Source: Condylostoma magnum (lineage: Eukaryota; Ciliophora; Heterotrichea; Heterotrichida; Condylostomatidae). Taken from it: DNA of 64,000 bases. Position numbers and translations under genes: made by a program. This document shows, piece by piece, positions 56,302 to 64,000 of the stretch. Below the pieces are notes generated by a model that worked only from the letters and a program-made list of their open reading frames with translations, ran no database searches and had not been told where the DNA came from. The DNA lies in the NCBI GenBank assembly GCA_920105805.1, contig CAKKTI010000054.1, positions 1 through 64,000 of the forward strand, written 5' to 3'. The number at the start of each line of letters is the position of its first letter. The first letter of the stretch is position 1.

Positions 56302-59300
56302 TCAAAGACTTAGAGGAATTACCTTTCTTGGTGGCTTTTTGTACTTTCTGGCTAATATTTTCACCATGGATTGTACATCTGAGAATTGGAGTTCATCACT
56401 TTTGTCATCATATTGGCGAGCTGCCTTATCAGGTAGAATTCCGCCTTGGTTTTATATGAATTCTACAGCTGTGTTTAGAAAATTCACACATTGTGCTACA
56501 TTTTGTCCCATTGAAATAAGTCCCAATACACCTGATTAGAGGCAATCTGGAAGTATGAAAGCGGTTCCTCTGCGTTCTTCTAGGTCAAAGCTGATTCCTT
56601 GCATTCTGCACATGTAAAAGAATGTTTTATACAGGATTTTGCTGATGCCAGGGTTGTGCATATATGGAATATAGAAAAAGAACCTTTCTTCATTGGTCTT
56701 GGTAGGCAGGTCAGGTTGTTATAGGCGGCTATTTCGTCTTGATATATTGGATTAATTTGACAAGAAGGAAATTCTGGAAGAATTTCTAGAGTTTCTTGAG
56801 TTCTATACAATAGCATCGATATAATACTTACCAGTAGTGCTATCTAGCTCTCCTTCCATCAAAAATTCAAAAAACGGTAAAACTGATGCTTAATCTGCCA
56901 TTCCACATTTTAAATCAACTGCTCAGAATAAAGGATGCGGAGCTTATTTAGAACTGTCAGGGAATGAGACTAAATCACAAGTAACATGTCCTAGTATCTC
57001 ATTTTCATACAACACAGTGCCTAGTGACATACAAAAAACCTTCATATTCATATTAGGAAGATTTTGCTAGGGGAATGAGTACCCAGCCGTTACATACTTC
57101 TTAGCTTCTATTTTATCAAACGACCCTATAAGTCTAGTCTGGCCATCTGGGTCAATACAGAAGCTGATAGAGCTGGAGCCTGAGTCTTTTTAATTACACA
57201 GAGGACTTGCCTCTATGACTCCGCCTACTCTTACTAGTTCTTACATATACGACTCCCAGTTCCAGTATAAACTCCCAACTGCTAGTTTGACCCTCTTGTG
57301 AATTACACCGCTGAGAAAATTATACAGACGTTCTTAATCCTCCTCTGAAATCTCCTACTGCCTCCGAAACTACTTAACTAGTCGCATTTTAGAAACATCT
57401 AGAAATGCATGGCCTCTTCCTTAAAACTCGTTGTCTATTTTAAAAAGCCAGGTGTCCACGTGTATGTGCTTGGCTATAAGTCGAGTTAAAGTAGCCATAA
57501 ACTCCTTTTCATCATAGATATCATAAGCACCTGGTGGGGCAGGGATTCCTGCTTGTTAAAAGACACGCTTTGAGCCTGATTTTGTGGAAAATAAAGCTGA
57601 TTTATGGGGATCTCCTCCGAAAATTGGGAGATTGAGTAAAACTGCTAAGTCGACTTCATCCTGGGATACAACATTAGGAACTATATAGGCTGTGCGTTGC
57701 CTTACTTACAACTTTATTCGTTTTATGGTTGATGGAGAGCACAGTACAGATTTAGTAACGGATAAATGAGGAGGAAGAGTACCTGCTTCTTTCGGGTAAA
57801 TTAAAGTGAATCTGGAACGGAAATCTTTGATTTCCCCTAGTTCTAGTACCTTGCTGTAGTAGCCTATGATTTCTGGGGTTATTTCAAACGCGCTTAAGTA
57901 AATTATTTCTACGTTGGAGTCTTATAAGGCAAAAATTCTTGACATTTGTAAGTTTTAACGTACTAAGAATTAATCCATTGTCATTCTTCGGGCCTCGTCT
58001 ATGGAAAGACTGCTGCAGTGTATTTCAATTCTCTTTTTCTAAGAAATGGTAGGCCAGTCTAATTTGAACTAGTCTTAAATCTGCCTTCAAGTTTCCATTT
58101 TCTCCTTGTAACGCATGGCTATTTGTTTTCTGGTACTTTTTACAAACAGAAAGCGTCTAAATGCACTTTGTATTACTTTTGCCTTTGAAGTTAAGTACAT
58201 TAACTGTCTATAAGTGTTTCTAGATTTAAGCATTCTTCAGAATGCTTGTATAACAACAGTTGCCTTTTCTTCCCCATCTGGGCCTTGAAACTGAATTCTT
58301 GGAATAGTGATAAATCTCCTGCATTCCTCCTTATTAACAATGCAGTTTAACAAGTCTTCCTCTCTACTCATAAGTTTCCTTGATGCTAGTTTTTTACCAT
58401 CAATAATAGCCCTGGGCACCTAAAACCTACTAAGCATTCCTTCTAGTCTTCTTATATTTTTCTGAATTAAGTCCCACTCAAATATAAAGCTTCTTTAATA
58501 AGACACGAATTCAGGAGTTTATACAAGTGTTACTCCTTTTCTTATAATGAATTAATGCAATGAAAAGGTATCCATTAGTTCATTATAGTCCCTCATTTAC
58601 TATTACTATGCCTCCTGTACATTTATTTAAGACGAGGGTAGCTGCAAAGGCTGTAAGCCTTACTCCCCAAATTCCACAACAGTAGGAGTTCTTCTGTCAG
58701 ATCTTTGATTAAGAGACGGCAGTGTTTCTATAGTATTAAAATCATATCGTACTTACAAAGGTTCTTAAATGTTAGTGTTAATCATAGGTCTTTCATTTTT
58801 CAATGCACCAGGCTAGAGTCTTAATCGTCTGTTTTATAAAGGAGGGGCACCTCGGGTAAAGGCTGGAGTTAAGTCAACATCTTTTGGTATTATGCCCTAG
58901 TTTATCAGATTAAGCATTCCTTTACTTATATCATCCTCTGAAATACAGGGAATGTCTGAGTAGTCTGGCTATTAAAGAACTGCTTCTCCATATTTTCTTA
59001 TTGAACTTTATTTCCGGACATACTCGTATTTTGGAGGTTTACTTGAAAAGTAAGACGAGCCCATTTGAGACAGGGTTTTCTAGGGTTAGGATTTTATTTC
59101 TGGGAGTTCTTAGGCTGTTTAGTCACCGTACATAAAGGATTAAAGCATCTTTTCAGTTTTTTGCTTTACTTCTTGCTGGAGTTTTGATACGTGGGTGGTT
59201 ATATAGCCTATTTGGGGTACTGTTGTTTTATCAATTTAGTTTAAAGTTTGAGTTAAGTTTCCTAATCTGTCTTGGAGGCCTACGAGCATATGGCCTGCAT

Positions 59301-59319
59301 CTGATTTTTCATGAGACAT
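56302..59319 (-). CDS. IQCH: IQ motif-containing protein H (IQCH), ATP-grasp-like
   Basis: 1005 aa from ATG 59319 (MSHEKSDAGHMLVGLQ), close to human IQCH (about 1027 aa). The N-terminus has coiled-coil and Ser/Pro-rich segments. IQ-type helices lie at about 360-410 (VVIQAFWRMLKSRNTY, KVIQSAFRRFLFVK). The C-terminal half is an ATP-grasp fold: IFGGDPHKSALFSTKSGSKR at about 560-580, AGIPAPPGAYD, DTWLFKIDNEFQGRGHAFLD and a Gly-rich GHVTCDLVSFP segment. IQCH is linked to sperm axonemal function in animals, consistent with a ciliate ciliary role. Ends KVIPLSL with TGA 56304-56302. Confidence 0.85.
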
Positions 59320-60756
59320 TTTGAATAAGTATTTTTTGGATTTGGAAAGTTTGTATGTTTTATTATAACTGTCTATAAATACTTTGGCTAGTTTTTATTA
59401 TACATTGTTCAAGCTTTGATTGATTTAAAATGTGTTTTGCGGGTAAAGGAACTTTAAATATATTGGTATATTCGATAAGTTAAGGATAATCAAATTATGG
59501 GTAAAACATGAATATGAGAGAAGTAATTACTAAAGGAAATCTATACAGATGTATTGATAGAAATCTTTAAATAAAGTAAAATATGTTCAGAAAGAAATAG
59601 GATGCAGTAATAAGGGAATTTATTACTTAAAATAAAGTTACCTATGCCAATGTACTATAGGCTATCAGGAATTCTGCCAATATCGGTTTTTTTAAAAGAA
59701 GCAGTTATAGAAAGAATTAGAGTACTCTAATGGCCAAATTATATAAATAACTATCAGAAAATTATATATTAAGCATTCAATTAGATAAATGTATGAAAAC
59801 TATATAAGGTATTTTGCATTAGATATAGCGAGAATGAAATATGCAAATTGAAAGAGAATAAAGTAAACGATAAAATATTAACCAAAGCTAAAATGAGAAC
59901 TAATAAAGACTAAGACTTATTAGAAATGTAATTATAGAAAGAAATTTACACTTAAACTTGAGGAAGATAAAATTTGCATTATATTCAATGAAATAATGAT
60001 AATCAAATTAATGCTGAATCACATTATTAAATAACGGCAAGGGTTATAGGAGTCAATAAAATAAAAAGACTATTTAGCAGAATATGAAGGCGTAATGAGA
60101 GCATATTGGAATGCAATGAGCATAGAAAAGAGTTAATAGAAAATGTAATGTAACTGGATTATATGGAGATTTCAACTTTGGAATCATGTTTTAGTAGGCA
60201 ATTACTCTCCTACTTTTTGTTAAAGATTGAATAGATAAATGCTATATAGAGTCTGTTTTCTTGCATAAGTTAATACAATTATTAAAGTGCATTTCTATTC
60301 ATCAAATATCAAATAACACTCAAATAAGCTTTATTATAAGTTTCAATACAGTACTACTGCTAACTTTAAATTATACACATTCTGAATTGACTGTAATATT
60401 ATGTATAATCAAATATATAATAAAATCGTCTTAGGTATTTACTTTGCAACAATTTATTCAAAACTTTAAAGTAATACAGAGAAGTTCTTGAAATTTTCTG
60501 GTATTTGCGAATACCTGGCAACATTACAAAAATTAGATTATCAACCAAATTTAAAGAATCCAAAAGATTAGATAGTTTTAGTTTGGCAATTTTATCTTGT
60601 CATTTTTATAATTGTTGAAAATTTAAGCCTTTAGTAAAATCAAATTTAATACTTGTAATTCTTTTATTGTAATATTATCTTAACGAATCTATTTCATCAT
60701 AAATATCAATTAAATTTATGTATGCGTTCCTCTATTGTCATTTATTTATAAATAAT
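59320..60756 (+). other. Low-confidence region: candidate plus-strand gene, frame uncertain
   Basis: About 1.4 kb between IQCH and the DddP homologue. ATG 59508 starts a Lys/Arg/Gln-rich frame (MNMREVITKGNLYRCIDRNL) that reads well to about 59800; after that two other frames look equally protein-like to about 60330 (e.g. LAEYEGVMRAYWNAMS or SESHY-type readings). A tiny intron, for instance GTATTTTGCATTAG near 59808, might link them. No domain is recognised, and a decayed gene or chance cannot be excluded. From 60350 to 60756 I see only AT-rich DNA. Confidence 0.25.
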
Positions 60757-62025
60757 ATGCTAAGACTCTTTTCCAGCCACTACGCACCAAAAATTAAACC
60801 ATCCTCAAAGACACTATTCTAGATGGGTCCTATGGCATGCTCTGTACCTCCAGTTGACCTTGAAATAGTCAGATAGCAAAGGATGCATAATGTAAGACAA
60901 ATGGTTAAGGATCTTGGGTACGCGGGGATATTGATTTTTGATTAGATCAATATGAAATACGCAACAGATACCTCAAACATGCAAACCTGGTCTAATCGTA
61001 ATGAGGTTAGATGCTGTTTGATCTTTAACGAGGGGCCATGCATAATATATGATTTTGCTGACCATGGTGACACTGATTTCTTAAAAGAATATACGTAGAT
61101 TGATGAGATGAGGAGCTTGACTCCCTTCATTTATATATTTAATGGTACTAAAACGGATAATTTCGAAGATAGATGGTTATCTGAATTTGAAGGCCTGATG
61201 AATGAGTATGGAGGAGGAAATAAGTAAATAGCTATAGACAAATTAAGTCCAACTTTATTATAAAAGATAGTGCATAAAGGTTATGATGTGAAAGATGGAT
61301 TCGAGGTATTCGATAGGGCTAGGCTTATAAAATCTTAAGAAGAGCTTGGATTGATGAAATTTGCAGTAAAGTCTACATAAGAAGCTGTAGAAAAGATGAG
61401 AACGGAGCTGAGGCCAGGAATAACTGAAAACGAACTCTGATCGCATATGAATCAAGTGAACTTAAAAAACGGCGGTGAATGGAACGAAACAAGACTTCTT
61501 TCATCGGGCCTAAGAACAAACCCATGGTATTAGGAATGTTCAATGAAAATAATTGAACGAGGTGAAATGGTATCATTTGATACAGATATGGTAGGCCCTT
61601 ACGGAATGTGTATCGATATCTCCCGAACATGGGTCTGTGATGCAAAACCAACAGACTGGTAAAGAAAAATATATAATGAAGCCTATACTCAAATTTAACT
61701 GAATATGGAACAGATGAGACCAGGACGAACAATACTAGAAGTAGGAGCGTCATTCAGAACATCACCTGAAGAATTTGCTGGCTAATAATATACAGTAGGA
61801 GCTCATGGTGTGGGTATGGCTGATGAATACCCGTTCATTCTATATAATCCTAAACCATCTGATTGCACTGAATTAGTCATTTAACCAGGAATGGTATTTA
61901 CTGTTGAATCTCTTGTTGGAAAAAATGGATATGGAGAATGCGTTAAACTTGAAGAGCAAATACTTATTACAGAAGATGGATGTGAACCTTTGACGAATTA
62001 TCCTTATGAGTTAGATTGGCTTTAG
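60757..62025 (+). CDS. DddP-like metalloenzyme of the M24 family (candidate DMSP lyase)
   Basis: 422 aa from ATG 60757 (MLRLFSSHYAPKIKPSSK). The N-domain has GYAGILIFDQINMKYATDTS and NMQTWSNRNEVRCC, as in bacterial DddP (DPLNIRYATDSTNMQLWNxHNP). The C-terminal pita-bread domain has GGEWNETRLLSSGLRTNPW, SFDTDMVGPYGMCIDISRTW, AHGVGMADEYP, TVESLVG and KLEEQILIT. Metal ligands are all present: Asp275, Asp277, Asp287, His350, Glu384 and Glu399, with nearly the spacing of the six ligands known in DddP. DddP cleaves dimethylsulfoniopropionate to DMS and acrylate. One Trp (ENELW) is TGA, so the gene is adapted to the host code. Plain Xaa-Pro peptidases are the alternative, but the EWxETRLLxSGxRTNPWxQE block is DddP-specific. 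Stop TAG 62023-62025. Confidence 0.85.
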
Positions 62026-62271
62026 TTAGATATAGTTTTTTCTATATTACAATATATTAATATCCCAATGTTTAATGCATTTTAATAAAATGTTGATGGT
62101 TGTTAAAGGAAATTATTCATTATTTAAAACGCTTATAGGAATCAACTTAATTTAATATTGAAAGATTATAATGAGATAATTATAGATTTTTTAAAACTTA
62201 ACCTATAAATTCCATAGAATTCATCAATAATGTAAAAATTAAAGCTATCTACATATAATAAAATCCTTTAA

Positions 62272-63540
62272 TTAAGTAATTGCCTTATAATCATCAATTA
62301 AATTTCCTAAACAATATCTGTTTTCTTATAATTCTCCTTCATCATAGCCTAATGCAACAAATCAATGTATAAAAGCTCTCTTTGAATACAGTTTATCATA
62401 ATTTTTAGCTATTCTTTACAAAGGTTCTAGGATAGACTATGAATTACAAAGTTGAAATGCTAACTTTTGAGTAATTCCAAATCCACTATTTTATAAGAAT
62501 TCAGGTTTATTTTAGCAAACACCATATTTAAATCCTGTCTAGGCTCAATCTACTAATCTTATTTGGTCTATATGTCTAGCACAATTTATAGCTATTTATG
62601 CCTCATGTTCTTATATCTGTCCTTTGTAAAATATATTTGAAGATATCACGGGATAAATACTGTGATTCTTACCTGAAAGATAATTATTAGTATTATAAAG
62701 CTTCAATGTTAGGTCTATTGCATTATAATTTGAGCGATTCTCATACTGTATTGGACAAAATTTAGCAATAGACCCTTATAAAAAGTTTAAATCAGGATAA
62801 GGTATTAGATTATTTTAGATTTCAAGTAGACCTTAATTGTAATTCCCTTGAAATCTTAAGTTTTATGTATAACAGGAGATCGATTATGCTATTATATCAT
62901 TTATATGAGAGTAAAAGGGATAATCTATTTTTAATTATCTCTAGCACACACCATAAAGGCATTAATTTTCTAGTAAAACAACTGAATTGAAAAACTATTG
63001 AATATCTCTCATAGCTAATACAGTGTTTATATATTCTACAGTACAGTTTGAGTATTACTCTGAGGGTGATATTGCAAATGCAATGTTTTATATTTTACTA
63101 TTAAACTCCTATTGGATTATCTCAGGAAGATACATTCCAAGCCCTGCTCCTGTTCCACCCGATAAGGAAAAGCTGTGAATGAAGCCATCTAAACTATCGC
63201 AAGTTTCTACTTATTTTCTAATTTTATCTAATAACTATGATTTTAACTCATGTGCGTACACAAATCTAGCTGTGGAGTTGTTTGATCCAGCTGATTCTTA
63301 TCCATGTACAAAATTATCGCCAGTAAATGGATTTTAGGTCCTGCGGATTACATCAATAACATCTGGGTCTGAATCTACAAATAAAGTTCTAGGAATACGT
63401 TAATTGTTTTACGTTGTATTAAAGAATGAGTTGGTATTTTATTCTGTTTAATTATCTTACTCTTATATAAATAATTACCAGCATCTATCTCCTACTTATA
63501 CCCCGGCTTGTCCAATATAAATTTACATTATTTCCCTCAT
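62272..63540 (-). CDS. Divergent alpha-like tubulin
   Basis: 422 aa from ATG 63540. The start MREIMQIYIGQAGVQVGDRC is alpha-like, and the GTP loop is SLSGGTGAGLGMYLPEI instead of the usual GGGTGSG. ARFVYAHELKSQLLDKIRK and CTVEYINTVLAM resemble the alpha-tubulin core, while VDWAQTGFKYGVCQ keeps the C-domain pattern. The protein lacks the acidic EEY tail and has extra Asn/Gln. Paramecium and Tetrahymena have such unusual alpha relatives (kappa, theta, iota, or alpha-like). A role at basal bodies or as a minor isotype is plausible; loss of function is possible. Ends TAA 62274-62272. Confidence 0.85.
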
Positions 63541-63651
63541 TTAAGATTATTACCCTTTATTAGTTTTTAAGAAGCTTATGCTAAACAGAATTTTAACATG
63601 AAATTTTATACACAATCCAAATCTCACTAAATTTCAATACAGCCAAAACTA

Positions 63652-64000
63652 ATGATAAATCTTAAACCATACAACTTCTATTACAATCAACTAGCCTTTC
63701 CTACCCCTACCCTCACATACTACCAAAAACTATTAAATACCTCATTAAAATTATTAACTAAAAAATCTATGTCGATAATACCAAGACTATACTATCACCT
63801 CCTAAAGCAAGGCTGTGGCTCTATTTGGCGGCCTTAAATCCATAACCTAACAGAACCCTAAGCTAAAGAATACCTCTCTCTTTTAATCAATAATAAAGAG
63901 TACCTTTCCCTCCTCGAAATACACAACATCGCCTAGCAAAGAGACAGCAAGTAAGAAATCCGTAGCGCTGCAAACAGAGTAGGATTACAAGTTCCAAAAG
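63652..64000 (+). CDS. Uncharacterised gene cut by right window edge
   Basis: ATG 63652 opens a frame beginning MINLKPYNFYYNQLAFPT with PRLYYHLLKQGCGSIWRP and KEYLSLLINNKEYLSLLEI, ending in a basic segment at the window edge (at least 116 residues). It looks helical, with no recognised domain. It is divergent from the alpha-like tubulin gene (111 nt). Confidence 0.4.

Noticed and set aside
61373-61753. Minus-strand open frame of 126 codons
   Set aside because: Antisense shadow of the DddP-like gene, which has clear family motifs on the plus strand.

Overview
Organism. Only one reading makes sense of the conserved proteins here: TAA and TAG are read as Gln, TGA is read as Trp, and the same three codons also end genes. 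Trp-TGA sits at invariant positions, including the Rab2 IWD motif, the protein-kinase DVWSxG motif and the tubulin N-terminus. Genes end in TAA (cyclophilin, DZIP1), TAG (SmG, CDPK) or TGA (Rab2 after its CSCC motif, epsilon-tubulin). This is the Condylostoma-type nuclear code (NCBI table 28). Together with introns of 15-17 nt and tiny gaps between genes, it points to the macronuclear genome of a heterotrich ciliate, Condylostoma or a close relative. A karyorelict is less likely because TAA and TAG also act as stops here. Because every codon can be sense, an open frame is no evidence by itself. Calls rest on homology, codon-like composition and convergence of neighbouring gene ends.

Layout. 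1-12 kb: a Cys-rich protein cut by the left edge, an FCP1/NIF-type phosphatase, coiled-coil, ARM-repeat and IQ proteins, a gamma-glutamyltransferase homologue and a C2-domain protein. 12-22.5 kb: a C2H2 zinc-finger protein, a DZIP1 protein carrying two CEP164-type WW domains, Rab2, a RING/B-box/PHR protein, mitoribosomal mL41, a large coiled-coil protein, epsilon-tubulin and a DHHC palmitoyltransferase. 22.6-32 kb: a TRP-like channel, a GNAT acetyltransferase, a coiled-coil protein, an ankyrin protein, a GPCR-PIP-kinase fusion and the cohesion factor DCC1. 32-39 kb: a membrane protein, a tandem CCCH protein, a beta-propeller, kelch-BTB, secreted cyclophilin, VAP and a CDPK. 39-47 kb: an LRR protein, SmG, a cohesin-type kleisin, VPS50/syndetin and a mitochondrial ABCB7/Atm1 transporter. 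47-59 kb: a large coiled-coil protein, an MFS carrier, an EF-hand protein, an NRDE2-like protein, a wrecked V-ATPase subunit B copy and IQCH. 59-64 kb: a weakly supported stretch, a homologue of the bacterial DMSP lyase DddP, a divergent alpha-like tubulin and a gene cut by the right edge.

How it fits together. Much of the content is ordinary eukaryotic housekeeping, with many centriole/cilium genes (DZIP1-WW, epsilon-tubulin, IQCH, LRR and coiled-coil proteins). The most unusual items are the DddP homologue (probable bacterial acquisition), the DZIP1-CEP164 domain fusion, the V-ATPase B pseudogene, and gene packing so tight that divergent genes share 13-18 nt and stop codons overlap the next start.
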